Assembly (NCBI RefSeq): GCF_027947575.1
Contig: NZ_CP116256.1
Location: 1,240,001-1,304,000, forward strand
Reading direction: 5' to 3'
DNA length: 64,000 nt
Source of the DNA: Streptomyces rubrogriseus
Lineage (GTDB): Bacteria > Actinomycetota > Actinomycetes > Streptomycetales > Streptomycetaceae
The first letter of the stretch is position 1. The number at the start of each line of letters is the position of its first letter. Below, one piece after another: positions 29,201 through 37,205 of this stretch. Both the position numbers and the translations under genes were made by a program. The notes under the pieces were generated by a model. It made no database searches. It was not told where the DNA came from and was given only the letters and a program-made list of their open reading frames with translations.

Positions 29201-29572
29201 GGCGGTGGGCACGGTGGCGCGCACGTAGCCCAGCTCGTCGTAGGTGCGGCCGACGGTGCCGCCGGAGACCGCGTCCAGCTCCTTCGCCACCTGCTCGGTC
29301 CGGCCCGGCGCGGTGGCGACCATCATCGTCACGTTCTTCTCGCCGGCGGCCTTCGCCTCGGCGAGCAGGTCCGCGTCGTCGGAACCGAGCTTGTCGTGGG
29401 CGGACTTGACGGACGCGTCGACGGGCGGCGCGGTCGTCGCGGGCCCGTCGGCGGCGAGGGCCGCGGGCACCGGCCCGACGGCGGCGAGCGCGGCGGCGAG
29501 ACCCGTGGCGAGGGCCAGGCGGGCCGCGCGTCTCGCGCCCGGTATCGGTTCGCGCTGGGGGCTGTTGGTCAT
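26276..29572 (-). CDS. Large secreted subtilisin-like serine protease (S8)
   Basis: 1098 aa. Signal peptide with RRAARLALATGLAAALAAV and a cleavage region near ALAAD (about 41). A propeptide follows. The triad is complete: Asp212 in GILDSGVDLGHP, His387 in HGTHVAGLAAANG, Ser583 in GTSMASPQAAG. The 175 residues between Asp and His are far more than in plain subtilisins and include an inserted beta domain (about 230-360). After the catalytic core come several beta-sandwich segments, ending in a pre-peptidase C-terminal-like region with IEVPEGADSLDVAIGGVSD. ATG 29572 follows AAGGG. It is monocistronic and likely an extracellular nutritional or developmental protease. Confidence 0.92.
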   Translation of the reverse strand: MTNSPQREPIPGARRAARLALATGLAAALAAVGPVPAALAADGPATTAPPVDASVKSAHDKLGSDDADLLAEAKAAGEKNVTMMVATAPGRTEQVAKELDAVSGGTVGRTYDELGYVRATVPTAKADSAIAAAAKLSSVHGIDLRDEIPLDDPTPSADMAKGAAHKGRSYPAPNRWTPAENPYNPSFETGAVDFVKKYPKSDGRGVTIGILDSGVDLGHPALQKTTTGERKIVDWVTATDPVVDGDRTWRPMTTSVSGPTFTYDGQTWTAPAGSYRVSTFLESYTTGGDAAGDANRDGDTTDSWGVLYDAKAGTVRVDLNNNHDFADDTPMKPYKDGFQVGYFGTDDPKTDVAERQPFVVEVRKDVVYNSAGAKADFVNIGVIESEHGTHVAGLAAANGLFGGRMDGAAPGAKIVSSRACTWSGGCTNVALTEGMIDLVVDRGVDIVNMSIGGLPALNDGNNARAELYTRLIDTYGVQLVISAGNSGPGANTIGDPGLADKVISVGASISRETWAANYGSAVRTKYQMMPFSSRGPREDGGFTPTLTAPGAAVNSIQTWMPGAPVPEAGYDLPAGYGMLQGTSMASPQAAGASALLLSAAKQARIDLTPAKLRTALTSTADHIKGVQAYEEGAGLINIPDAWKSIRRGASAHEYTVKAPVDTAIDQFLETPGYGTGLYDREGGLKAGQKKTYEITLTRTSGADRPIPHELDFENNAGHTFRIVGRDEVKLPLNEPVTVKVEARPGSAGLKSAILEVDDPRTEGVDQQVLTTVVVSAPLKYDFSAKNSVQRNSTESYFVTVPEGAKALEVAIGGLKGESQTRFISIHPYGVPSDNTSTPYCYNNYLDGNGCRPDVRAYADPQPGVWEVEVEARRTSPLLDNPYELDVTVLGADFDPEVVTVPEAKAGTPADASWTVTNKYAALEGKLVGGPLGSSETSRPTIKQGDTATSTIEVPEGADSLDVAIGGVSDAAADLDLTVYGEDGAVVAQSADGDSEESVSVAKPAAGTYTVEVAGYSVPSGSTEYDYRDVYFAATLGSVTVDDSATVKLGTGASATVSGSVTALAAAPEGREFFGRVQLVNTHGTVAGLGSVRIGKVVP

Positions 29573-29901
29573 CGGCATCCCTTGGGGTGAAGGAACGAGC
29601 GGTACGACCAAGGCCGACCGGCCCTGGCCGAGGCAGTCCGGAATCCGATCCCGAACGACCGCTCAGCTTTACTCAAGAGATCACTGATTGGGGAGAGTTG
29701 TCCGGGACGGGATGAAGCCATGGCGTACTTCCGCCATGCGCCATCGGGGACACAAGGGGCGGGTCATGACAATCCCGTTTCCCGTCCCCCGCCTCCCGGC
29801 CCCCGCCCCCGGCCTCCCGGTCCTCCGCCCCCGGCCTCCCGGTCCTCCGTCCCCGGTCTCCGGTCTCCGGTCCCCGTCACCCGCCGGCCCGCCCGGCGCC
29901 T
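29573..29901. other. Intergenic region with a C-rich tandem repeat
   Basis: 329 bp. It holds the upstream region of the protease gene and, at about 29787-29878, an imperfect pyrimidine-rich repeat. Nothing else recognisable. Confidence 0.5.
29787..29878. repeat. Pyrimidine-rich tandem repeat (CCCCGGCCTCCCGGTCCTCCG type)
   Basis: Units of about 21 bp built on CCCCCGGCCTCCCGGTCC, two nearly perfect and flanked by degenerate copies, ending in repeats of GGTCTCC. Located in a gap just past the 3' end of the AbiEi-like gene. Likely replication-slippage DNA. Confidence 0.7.
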
Positions 29902-30972
29902 CTACCGGGGCAGTACCACGACGTACGCGGCGGGCTCCCGGTCCCCGGCCGCCATCAGCGCCGTCCGTACGACGGCCGCCTCGTGCTCCGGGCAGTCCCG
30001 CAGCTTGCGCGGGGTGAGGTGTACGACCGTGATCCCCAGCCGTTCCAGGTGCTCGCGCTTGCGGGCGTGCTCCGCCCGCGCTACGTCGTCCTCCTGCTGC
30101 CGGTGCGCCCGGGTGTCCAGCTCCAGCGCCACCGCCTGCTCGGGCCAGAAGGCGTCCACGCCGCCCAGGTGCGGGCCGCCGGGCAGGCGCAGGCCGACGT
30201 TCCAGACCGGCTCGGGCAGGGCGTACTCGCGCACCATCCGGTACAGCCGCTGCTCGGCCAGGGCCCGCCCCTCGGCGACCAGCGAGTCCACCGCGTCCAC
30301 CACGTGCGGGCGGCTGAGCAGCCGTGCCCGGTTCAGCTCCCGTACCACCGCGGCCGGCTCGCAGTGACCGGCGCGCACCGCCTCGGTCAGCAGCCGGCGG
30401 ACCGTGCCCGGGTCGGTCAGCTCGGCGACCGCGTCCGCCAGGGCCCGCGCCACCGGCGCCACCGGAACCCCCGTCAGCTCCACGGCGGTCGGCAGCGCGG
30501 TCGTGCGGACGACGCGCGCACATCCCGTCGTGCGCAGCCGGCGCAGCCGCGGGACCAGGACGTCGATGAGCTCCAGGGCCGACAGCGGGGGCGCGGCGGA
30601 GAAGCCGTGCAGCGTCAGCGCGGCCAGGCCCGTGATCATCGCCTCCGCGTAGGCCGGTACCGGCGGGTGCTCCCCGCCCGGCTGGACCGGGACCGAGGCG
30701 ATCGCGCCGGGCGCCGTGCCGGAGGTGCGGTCCCGCGCCGCGTAGAGCAGCACCGCGTGCAGGCGCTCGTCGCTGGTCGGCGGCCCCGGGTGCAGCAGGA
30801 CGACGTTCGGCAGGAGCTGCTGCCAGGGTCCGCCGGGCCGGCACTGCTCGTTGGTCTCCGCGGCGGAGACGCCGTGCGCCCGCAGCTGGGCGGCCGTCAT
30901 CAGCCGGCGCCGGCCGTCGGCCAGGACGTGCAGCGGGCGGGGGCGGGGGGAGAGCGGGATGTTGTGCGTCAT
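29902..30972 (-). CDS. AbiEi/DUF559-like protein with C-terminal nuclease-like domain
   Basis: 356 aa from ATG 30972. The N-terminal part (RRRLMTAAQLRAHGVSAAETNEQCR) looks like the small winged-helix domain of AbiEi-type antitoxins. The C-terminal part GGPHLGGVDAFWPEQAVALELDTRAHRQQEDDVARAEHARKREHLERLGITVVHLTPRKL has the D-x(n)-E-L-D core of the very-short-patch-repair/DUF559 endonuclease fold. Such proteins are common and multi-copy in actinobacteria. No AbiEii-type toxin gene is next to it, so an active toxin-antitoxin pair is unlikely here. The start is only weakly supported (GGGAAG 9 nt upstream). Confidence 0.72.
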   Translation of the reverse strand: MTHNIPLSPRPRPLHVLADGRRRLMTAAQLRAHGVSAAETNEQCRPGGPWQQLLPNVVLLHPGPPTSDERLHAVLLYAARDRTSGTAPGAIASVPVQPGGEHPPVPAYAEAMITGLAALTLHGFSAAPPLSALELIDVLVPRLRRLRTTGCARVVRTTALPTAVELTGVPVAPVARALADAVAELTDPGTVRRLLTEAVRAGHCEPAAVVRELNRARLLSRPHVVDAVDSLVAEGRALAEQRLYRMVREYALPEPVWNVGLRLPGGPHLGGVDAFWPEQAVALELDTRAHRQQEDDVARAEHARKREHLERLGITVVHLTPRKLRDCPEHEAAVVRTALMAAGDREPAAYVVVLPR

Positions 30973-31175
30973 GACCGGCAACTTCCCGCGCCCGATCGGC
31001 CCCTTAACCGCTGTTACACGCCCATCGCCGAACCGGGACAAGCCCGCCCTAAAGGACTCCTGTTCGGATGCCGAAAACCCCTGGTCCACCACAGTGCGGC
31101 CCAGGGGTTACGGCTGCTATTGCCTGAATTCCGTAACGACGACGGAACGCTCAATCGTTGGCCAAAGCAGAACCC

Positions 31176-33749
31176 TCACGCACCCCCGTCACAAGCCTGC
31201 GCCCGCAGCGCCCGCGCCAGGTCGTCCCGCGCCTCCAGCACCAGCCGGCGCAGCGCCGGGGCCGCGTCCTGGTGCGCCGACAGCCACGCGTCGGTCGCGT
31301 CCAGGGTGTCCTGGGAGTCCCGCAGCGACGGGAACAGGCCCCGGACCACGTCCATCCCGATCTGGATGGACCGCTCGGCCCACACCCGCTCGATCGCCGC
31401 GAAGTACTTCTCGGTGTACGGCGCGAGCAGGTCCCGCTGCGAGGGCTGCGCGAACCCGGCGATGGTCGCCTCCACCAGCGCGTTCGACAGCGCGTCCGAC
31501 TCCACGACCTGCGCCCAGGCCTGCGCCTTCACCGCCGCCGAGGGGCGGGCCGCCAGACAGCGCACCTGGTGACGCTTGCCGGAGGCCGTGTCGTCGCGGG
31601 CCAGCTCGGCGGCCAGGACGCCCTCCTCGGCGGCGCCGTGGGCCGCCAGCGGCGCGAGGAAGGCCCAGCGCAGCTCCTGGTCCACGTCCAGGCCCTCGAT
31701 CTTCTCGGTGCCCTCCAGCAGCCCGCGCAGCAGCTCCAGCTCCGCCTCGCCGGACGCCACCGACGCGAAGAACCGCGCCCACGCCAGCTGCTGCTCACTG
31801 CCCGGCGCCGCGTCCCGCAGCTCGCGCAGCGCACCCTCGCCGAGCAGCCGGCCGCCGGTCTCCCGCCAGTCGGGGGCCGCGTAGTGCACCAGCGCCGAGT
31901 TCGTCCAGGCGTGCAGCATCTGCAGGACGCCGATGTCGGACTCGCGTCCGGCGAACCGCAGCACCAGCGCCGCGAAGTCCCGGGCCGGCAGCAGCGCGTC
32001 CCGCGTCATGTTCCACAGCGCCGACCAGCACAGGGCACGGGCCAGCGGGTCGGTCAGGGACCCCAGGTGCTCGCGCAGCGTCTCCAGCGAGGTCGCGTCG
32101 AACCGCGTCTTGCAGTACGTGAGGTCGTCGTCGTTGACCAGGACCAGTTCGGGCGCCTCGGCACCGGCCAGCTCCGCCACCACCGTGCGCGGCCCCTCGA
32201 CGTCCACCTCGGCGCGCGCGTAGCGCTCCAGCGTGCCCTCGGCCGTACGCCGGTACAGGCCCACCGCGACGCGGTGCGGGCGCAGTTCGGGGTGCGACTC
32301 GGCGGCCTCCTGCACGACCGCCAGCTCGTCGACCGTGCCCGCCTCGCCCAGCAGCACCTGCGGGGTCAGCGAGTTGACGCCGGCCGTCTGGAGCCAGGAG
32401 CGGGACCAGGCCGCCATGTCCCGGCCGCTGGTCTCCTCCAGGACCGACAGCAGATCGCCCAGGCGCGTGTTGCCGTACGCGTGCCGCTTGAAGTAGCGCC
32501 GCGCGCCCTCCAGGAACGCGTCCTGCCCGACGTACGCCACCAGCTGCTTGAGCGCGGAGGCGCCCTTGGCGTAGGTGATGCCGTCGAAGTTGAGCTTGGC
32601 GTCCTCCAGGTCGCGGATGTCGGCCGTGATCGGGTGCGTGGAGGGGAGCTGGTCGGCGCGGTAGGCCCAGGCCTTGCGGCGGTTGGCGAAGGTGATCCAG
32701 GCGTCCTTGAAGCGGGTCGCGCCGACGTTCGCGAAGGCGCCCATGAAGTCGGCGAAGGACTCCTTCAGCCACAGGTCGTCCCACCACTCCATGGTGACCA
32801 GGTCGCCGAACCACATGTGCGCCATCTCGTGCAGGATCGTGTTGGCGCGGCCCTCGTACGACGCCCGCGTCACCTTCCCGCGGAAGATGTACTCCTCCCG
32901 GAAGGTCACCATCCCCGGGTTCTCCATCGCGCCCAGGTTGTACTCGGGCACGAACGCCTGGTCGTACTTCCCGAAGGGGTACGGGTAGTCGAAGTGGTCG
33001 TGGAAGAAGTCGAAGCCCTGCTTGGTGATCAGGAAGACGTCGTCGGCGTCGAAGTGCGGGGCGAGCCCCTTGCGGCACAGGGCGCCGAGCGGGATCTCCA
33101 GCCGGGTGCCGTCCTCGAAGGTCCGCTCGTAGGAGTCCGTCACGTAGTGGTACGGACCGGCCACCACACACGTGATGTACGTCGAGATCGGCTTGGTCTC
33201 CGCGAACCGCCACACCCCGTCGGCGCGCTCACCGGCGCCGTTGGACCACACCGTCCACTCCTCCGGCGCCCGCACCTCGAAACGGAAGGGCGCCTTGAGG
33301 TCCGGCTGCTCGAAGTTGGCGAAGACCCGGCGCGAGTCGGCCGGCTCGTACTGGGTGTACAGGTACACCTCGCCGTCCTCCGGGTCGACGAAGCGGTGCA
33401 GTCCCTCGCCGGTACGGGAGTACGCGCACTGGGCGTCGACCACCAGCTCGTTGTCGGCGGCCAGGTCCTCCAGGGCGATCCGGGAGCCGTCGAAGACCTC
33501 GCTCGGGTCGAGGTCGCGGCCGTTGAGGGACACGGCGGTGACGCTCGGTGCGACCAGGTCGGCGAAGCTGCTCGCGCCGGGCTCGTTGCAGCGGAAGCGG
33601 AGCGTGGTGACGGACCGGAACGTGCGCGGCCCCTCGCCCTGCGCGTCACCGACGGCGGAGCGCACGTCGAGGGACACCTCGTACCCGTCGACGGACAGCA
33701 GGGCGGCCCGCTCCCGGGCCTCGTCGCGGGACAGATTCTCACCGGGCAC
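31176..33749 (-). CDS. pepN: Aminopeptidase N (M1 zinc metallopeptidase), copy 2
   Basis: 857 aa from GTG 33749, which has GAGGGA 9 nt upstream and gives MPGENLSRDEARERAALL, lining up with copy 1 (MPGTNLTREEARQRATLL). The in-frame GTG 33758 abuts the ribosome site and is less likely. GAMENPGMVT and HEMAHMWFGDLVTMEWWDDLWLKESFADFMG give the full M1 active site (HExxH-x18-E, around residue 300). No signal peptide. It is divergent from the nitroreductase-like gene, the same pairing as Rv2467/Rv2466c in M. tuberculosis, so this copy is the syntenic ortholog of mycobacterial pepN. Confidence 0.93.
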   Translation of the reverse strand: MPGENLSRDEARERAALLSVDGYEVSLDVRSAVGDAQGEGPRTFRSVTTLRFRCNEPGASSFADLVAPSVTAVSLNGRDLDPSEVFDGSRIALEDLAADNELVVDAQCAYSRTGEGLHRFVDPEDGEVYLYTQYEPADSRRVFANFEQPDLKAPFRFEVRAPEEWTVWSNGAGERADGVWRFAETKPISTYITCVVAGPYHYVTDSYERTFEDGTRLEIPLGALCRKGLAPHFDADDVFLITKQGFDFFHDHFDYPYPFGKYDQAFVPEYNLGAMENPGMVTFREEYIFRGKVTRASYEGRANTILHEMAHMWFGDLVTMEWWDDLWLKESFADFMGAFANVGATRFKDAWITFANRRKAWAYRADQLPSTHPITADIRDLEDAKLNFDGITYAKGASALKQLVAYVGQDAFLEGARRYFKRHAYGNTRLGDLLSVLEETSGRDMAAWSRSWLQTAGVNSLTPQVLLGEAGTVDELAVVQEAAESHPELRPHRVAVGLYRRTAEGTLERYARAEVDVEGPRTVVAELAGAEAPELVLVNDDDLTYCKTRFDATSLETLREHLGSLTDPLARALCWSALWNMTRDALLPARDFAALVLRFAGRESDIGVLQMLHAWTNSALVHYAAPDWRETGGRLLGEGALRELRDAAPGSEQQLAWARFFASVASGEAELELLRGLLEGTEKIEGLDVDQELRWAFLAPLAAHGAAEEGVLAAELARDDTASGKRHQVRCLAARPSAAVKAQAWAQVVESDALSNALVEATIAGFAQPSQRDLLAPYTEKYFAAIERVWAERSIQIGMDVVRGLFPSLRDSQDTLDATDAWLSAHQDAAPALRRLVLEARDDLARALRAQACDGGA

Positions 33750-33894
33750 GGGCGGCACTCCCTCGGATGGTGTTCAGTATGCGGACAGCACCGATCCTGC
33801 CATGCGCCCCTGACGCGCGGCAGCCGGGAATGGGCGGGCCGGTCGTTCGGTTGCGGGGTTGAGTACTCGTTCGCGCCGCCTCATGAGGAGAGAC

Positions 33895-34533
33895 ATGTCG
33901 GAGAAGACGCCCGTCGACTTCTGGTTCGACCCCCTGTGCCCCTGGGCCTGGATGACCTCCCGCTGGATCCTGGAGGTGGAGAAGGTCAGGGACATCGAGG
34001 TCCGCTGGCACCTGATGAGCCTGGCCGTCCTCAACGAGGACAAGCTCGACGACCTGCCCGCCGAGTACCGCGAGCTGCTGGAGACCAAGGCCTGGGGCCC
34101 GGTACGGGTCGTCATCGCCGCCCAGGAGGAGCACGGCGCCGACGTGCTCGGCGACCTCTACACGGCGCTGGGCACCCGCATCCACAACCAGGACGAGGGC
34201 TCGGGCAGGGAGACGGTCGCCGCGGCCCTGAAGGACGTCGGCCTGCCCGAGTCCCTCATGGACCACTGGGACGACACCCCCTACGAGCCGCAGCTGCGCG
34301 CCTCCCACAAGGAGGGCATCGACAAGGTCGGCCAGGAGGTCGGCACCCCGGTCATCGCCGTGCCCGGCGCCGACGGCGGGCAGCTCGCCTTCTTCGGCCC
34401 GGTCGTCACCCCCGCCCCCAAGGGCGAGGACGCCGCCAAGCTCTGGGACGGCACCCTCGCCGTGGCCTCCGTACCGGGCTTCTACGAGATCAAGCGCACC
34501 CGCACCAAGGGCCCGGACTTCAGCAACCTCTGA
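33895..34533 (+). CDS. DsbA-fold mycothiol-dependent nitroreductase family (Rv2466c-like)
   Basis: 212 aa. VDFWFDPLCPWAWMTSRWILEVEKVRDIEV near the N-terminus is the DsbA/FrnE-type thioredoxin active-site region and matches Rv2466c closely. The helical insert (AWGPVRVVIAAQEEHGADVL, ALGTRIHNQ) and cis-Pro region GTPVIAVP are also present. Rv2466c has CPWC; here the second Cys is Ala (CPWA), leaving a single active-site Cys that could work only through mixed disulfides with mycothiol. The mycobacterial protein activates nitro prodrugs and protects against oxidative stress. ATG 33895 follows GAGGAGAG. Divergent from pepN; ends in a strong terminator. Confidence 0.87.
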   Translation: MSEKTPVDFWFDPLCPWAWMTSRWILEVEKVRDIEVRWHLMSLAVLNEDKLDDLPAEYRELLETKAWGPVRVVIAAQEEHGADVLGDLYTALGTRIHNQDEGSGRETVAAALKDVGLPESLMDHWDDTPYEPQLRASHKEGIDKVGQEVGTPVIAVPGADGGQLAFFGPVVTPAPKGEDAAKLWDGTLAVASVPGFYEIKRTRTKGPDFSNL

Positions 34534-34548
34534 GCAGGGCACGCGTGT

Positions 34549-34578
34549 CCCCGCGCCCCCTCCCAGGGGGACGCGGGG
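34549..34578. terminator. Strong bidirectional hairpin terminator
   Basis: CCCCGCGCCCCCT (34549-34561) pairs with AGGGGGACGCGGGG (34565-34578), with one bulge, across a 3-nt loop. It sits between the convergent nitroreductase-like and zinc-ribbon genes. Confidence 0.8.
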
Positions 34579-34593
34579 AAAGGGAGGGGGCGG

Positions 34594-34818
34594 TCAGTCC
34601 TCCTCGGGCAGCGTCGCGCCGACGCGCCACCGGTCCTTGCGCTGGATCCGGCGGCAGCCGTTGTACGTGCAGCGGTGATAGGCCTTGGCGACGAAGACCT
34701 CCCCGGGCGCCAGCAGCTCCCCGAGGGCCAGCCGGGCCGCCGTCTTCTCCTCGTCCCCCTCCAGGTCGCGGAACTCGTGCATCGTGTCGCCGCAGTTGGG
34801 ACACCGTACGTACGCCAT
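34594..34818 (-). CDS. Small zinc-ribbon-like protein
   Basis: 74 aa from ATG 34818, with GGAGG 6 nt upstream. VRCPNCGDTMHEFRD opens with Cys-x2-Cys, and CTYNGCRRIQRKDRW supplies a second Cys pair (spacing five), so the two pairs could bind one zinc. The middle (EEKTAARLALGELLAPGEVFVAKAYH) is unassigned. I do not know the family. A role in nucleic-acid or protein binding is possible but unproven. Convergent with the nitroreductase-like gene and downstream of the sulfonate dioxygenase gene's 3' end; not obviously in an operon. Confidence 0.72.
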   Translation of the reverse strand: MAYVRCPNCGDTMHEFRDLEGDEEKTAARLALGELLAPGEVFVAKAYHRCTYNGCRRIQRKDRWRVGATLPEED

Positions 34819-34882
34819 GAGCGCCTCCTCGGGGGAACGGTGAGTCATTTCCCCCGCAGGAGGCGCCCCACCCCTGCCCTGC

Positions 34883-34900
34883 CCCCTGTGCTCGCAGGGG
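34883..34900. terminator. Short hairpin after the dioxygenase gene
   Basis: CCCCTG/CAGGGG stem of six pairs with a TGCTCG loop, 18 bp past the dioxygenase stop on the minus strand. Weak but well placed at the end of the sulfonate operon. Confidence 0.4.
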
Positions 34901-34917
34901 CCGTGTCCGGCCCGCCG

Positions 34918-35811
34918 TTACGCGGCGACCGGGGTGTAGTGCGAGGCGTTCCCCTCGATCGAGTAGCTCTCCTTGCCCTCGATGCCCACCGGCACGGGAC
35001 CGGCCAGCGTCACCCGGTGCAGGCGGCGCGGCCGGTCGTCGTAGTTGTCGACGGCGTAGTGCTGGGTGATGCGGTTGTCGAACAGCACCAGCTGGTTCTC
35101 CGACCAGCGGTGGCGCAGCACGTTCTCCGGGCGGGTGACGTAGGACTGGAGCAGTTCGAGCAGCTTGCGCGACTCGCCCACCGACAGGCCCACGATCCGC
35201 TGCGCGAACCCGCCGATGAACAGTCCGCGCTCGCCGGTCAGCGGGTGGACCCGCACCACCGGGTGGGCCGTGCGGTACTTGATCGAGGTGAACCGGGACC
35301 GGTGCGCGGCCTTCTCGGCGTCGATGTCCTCGTCCGCCACCGCGTAGTCGTAGTCGTTGGTGTGCTCCGCCCACAGGCCGTCGGCCAGCCGACGCAGCGG
35401 CTCGGGCAGGTCGCGGTAGGCGCCCGCCGAGGACGCGATCAGCGTCTCGCCGCCGTACGGCGGGACCGTCAGGCTGCGCAGCGAGGTGGCCTGCGGCGGG
35501 TTGAGGACGAAGGTGACGTCGGTGTGCCAGTGGTTGGCGCGGCCCCGCTCGCTGTCGACCGGCAGCACGTTCGGGGCGCCGTTCACCGCGTCGACGGTCG
35601 GGTGGGCGGTGGTGAGGTCCCCGAAGGCGCGCACGAAGGCCTGCTGGCCCTCGTCGTCGAGGTTCACGTCGTCGAAGACCAGCGCCTTGTGCTCGGCGAG
35701 GGCGGCCCCCAGCGCGGTGACGGTGGCCCCGTCCAGCGGCCGGGAGACGTCGACGCCGGACACCTTCGCGCCGATACGGGACGTGATCTTGGTGATCCGC
35801 AGATCGCTCAT
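34918..35811 (-). CDS. TauD/TfdA-family Fe(II)/2-oxoglutarate dioxygenase
   Basis: 297 aa. The first iron ligands appear as NHWHTDVTF (H-x-D), 2-oxoglutarate contacts in RSLTVPPYGGETLIASSAGAY, and the distal His plus Arg in WSENQLVLFDNRITQHYAVDNYDDRPRRLHRVT. Family members oxidise the carbon next to a sulfonate or sulfate ester and release sulfite or sulfate. Last gene of a five-gene minus-strand operon with an FMN monooxygenase and an SsuBCA transporter; it begins 14 bp after the monooxygenase stop. Substrate likely taurine, an alkyl sulfonate or an alkyl sulfate; sequence alone cannot separate them. Confidence 0.88.
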   Translation of the reverse strand: MSDLRITKITSRIGAKVSGVDVSRPLDGATVTALGAALAEHKALVFDDVNLDDEGQQAFVRAFGDLTTAHPTVDAVNGAPNVLPVDSERGRANHWHTDVTFVLNPPQATSLRSLTVPPYGGETLIASSAGAYRDLPEPLRRLADGLWAEHTNDYDYAVADEDIDAEKAAHRSRFTSIKYRTAHPVVRVHPLTGERGLFIGGFAQRIVGLSVGESRKLLELLQSYVTRPENVLRHRWSENQLVLFDNRITQHYAVDNYDDRPRRLHRVTLAGPVPVGIEGKESYSIEGNASHYTPVAA

Positions 35812-35825
35812 GCCGGGTTCCTCTC

Positions 35826-37205
35826 TCAGATGCGGGTGAGTGCGGCCGGTGCCGGTGCCCCGGCCGCGGCCGGGTCGGTGGCCTCGGTGACGTACTGGTT
35901 GCGGGGCCGGGGCAGTCCGTAGCGCTCGCGCAGGGTCTGCCGGGGCCCGTACGCGGTGCGCAGCAGTCCGCGCTCGCGCAGGACCGGGACGACGTGGTCC
36001 ACGAAGGTCTCCAGGCCCGAGGGCAGTACCGGCGGCATGATGTTGAAGCCGTCGGCCGCGCCCTGCGTGAACCACGACTCGATCCGGTCGGCCACCTGCT
36101 CCGGTGTCCCGGTGAAGGTCAGGTGGCCGCGCCCGCCGCCCAGCCGCCCGATCAGCCGCCGCACGGTCAGGCGCTCGCGCCGGGCCAGCTCCACGATCAG
36201 CGTGTAGCGGCTCTTGGCGCCCTCGATGGCGCTCTCCGGCGGCAGGTCGTCCGGGAGCGGACCGTCCAGGTCCAGGGTGCCGGGCTCCAGCCGCAGCAGG
36301 TCCTCCAGGCGCCGCACGCCGTGCGCGGGCACGATGTGGTCGTCCAGGATCCGCTCCGCGGCGCGCGCCTCCGCCTCGGTGGAACCGAGCACCGGGACGA
36401 TGCCCGGCAGCACCTTGAGGTGCCCGGGGTCGCGCCCCGCGAGCCGGGTGCGGGACTTGACGTCGGCGTAGAAGGCCTGCGCGTCCCCGAGCGTCTGCTG
36501 CGCGGTGAAGACCGCCTCCGCGTACCGGGCCGCGAAGGCCTTGCCGTCCGTCGAGGACCCGGCCTGCACCAGCAGCGGGTAGCCCTGCGGGGTGCGGGGC
36601 ACGTTGAGCGCGCCCTCGACGCTGAAGTACGTCCCCTTGTGGCGCGGCGGATGGACGCGGGCGTCGTCGCCCCACACGCCGGCCGCCTTGTCGGCGAGGA
36701 CCGCGTCGTCCTCCCAGCTGTCCCACAGCTTCAGTGCCACGTCCAGGAACTCGGCGGCACGGGCGTAGCGTTCGGCGTGCGCGGGCTCGGCGTCCAGGCC
36801 GAAGTTGCGGGCCGCCTCGGCCCCCGCGGTGGTGACGATGTTCCAGCCGGCCCGGCCGCCGCTGACGATGTCCAGCGAGGCGAACCTGCGGGCCAGGTTG
36901 TAGGGCGAGTTGTAGGACGTGGACGCGGTCGCGATCAGCCCGATGTGCTCGGTCGCGGTGGCCAGCGCCGTCAGGAGGGTGAGCGGTTCCAGCGCGCCGG
37001 CCGGCCGCTGCGCGAGGTCGCTCCACAGCTGCGGGCCGTCGGCGAGGAACAGCGAGTCGAACGTGCCCCGTTCGGCGGTCCGGGCCAGCTTCACGTAGTG
37101 CGCGAGACTCACGTGCGCGTACGGGTCGCTCTCCGGCAGCCGCCAGGACGCCTCGTGGTGACCGGTGTTCATCAGGAACGCGTTCAGATGCAGTCGGCGG
37201 GTCAT
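35826..37205 (-). CDS. NtaA/SnaA/DszA-family FMN-dependent monooxygenase
   Basis: 459 aa, luciferase-like fold. LHLNAFLMNTGHHEASWR opens the family; HYVKLARTAERGTFDSLFLADG, GLIATASTSYNSPYNLARRFASLDIVSGGRAGWNIVT and VQAGSSTDGKAFAARYAE are conserved flavin-site blocks. Enzymes of this group act on nitrilotriacetate, dibenzothiophene sulfone or alkyl sulfones/sulfonates and need reduced FMN from a separate reductase, not encoded here. It shares one base (TGATG) with the upstream ATPase gene, so it is co-translated. In a sulfonate operon it likely desulfonates or cleaves sulfones when sulfate is scarce. Confidence 0.87.
   Translation of the reverse strand: MTRRLHLNAFLMNTGHHEASWRLPESDPYAHVSLAHYVKLARTAERGTFDSLFLADGPQLWSDLAQRPAGALEPLTLLTALATATEHIGLIATASTSYNSPYNLARRFASLDIVSGGRAGWNIVTTAGAEAARNFGLDAEPAHAERYARAAEFLDVALKLWDSWEDDAVLADKAAGVWGDDARVHPPRHKGTYFSVEGALNVPRTPQGYPLLVQAGSSTDGKAFAARYAEAVFTAQQTLGDAQAFYADVKSRTRLAGRDPGHLKVLPGIVPVLGSTEAEARAAERILDDHIVPAHGVRRLEDLLRLEPGTLDLDGPLPDDLPPESAIEGAKSRYTLIVELARRERLTVRRLIGRLGGGRGHLTFTGTPEQVADRIESWFTQGAADGFNIMPPVLPSGLETFVDHVVPVLRERGLLRTAYGPRQTLRERYGLPRPRNQYVTEATDPAAAGAPAPAALTRI

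Noticed and set aside
25901..29590. A plus-strand open frame of 1,229 codons across the subtilisin gene
   Set aside because: Shadow of the minus-strand protease gene, which has a complete triad, signal peptide and ribosome site.
29902..30972. Complete AbiE toxin-antitoxin system
   Set aside because: No nucleotidyltransferase toxin gene lies next to the AbiEi-like protein.
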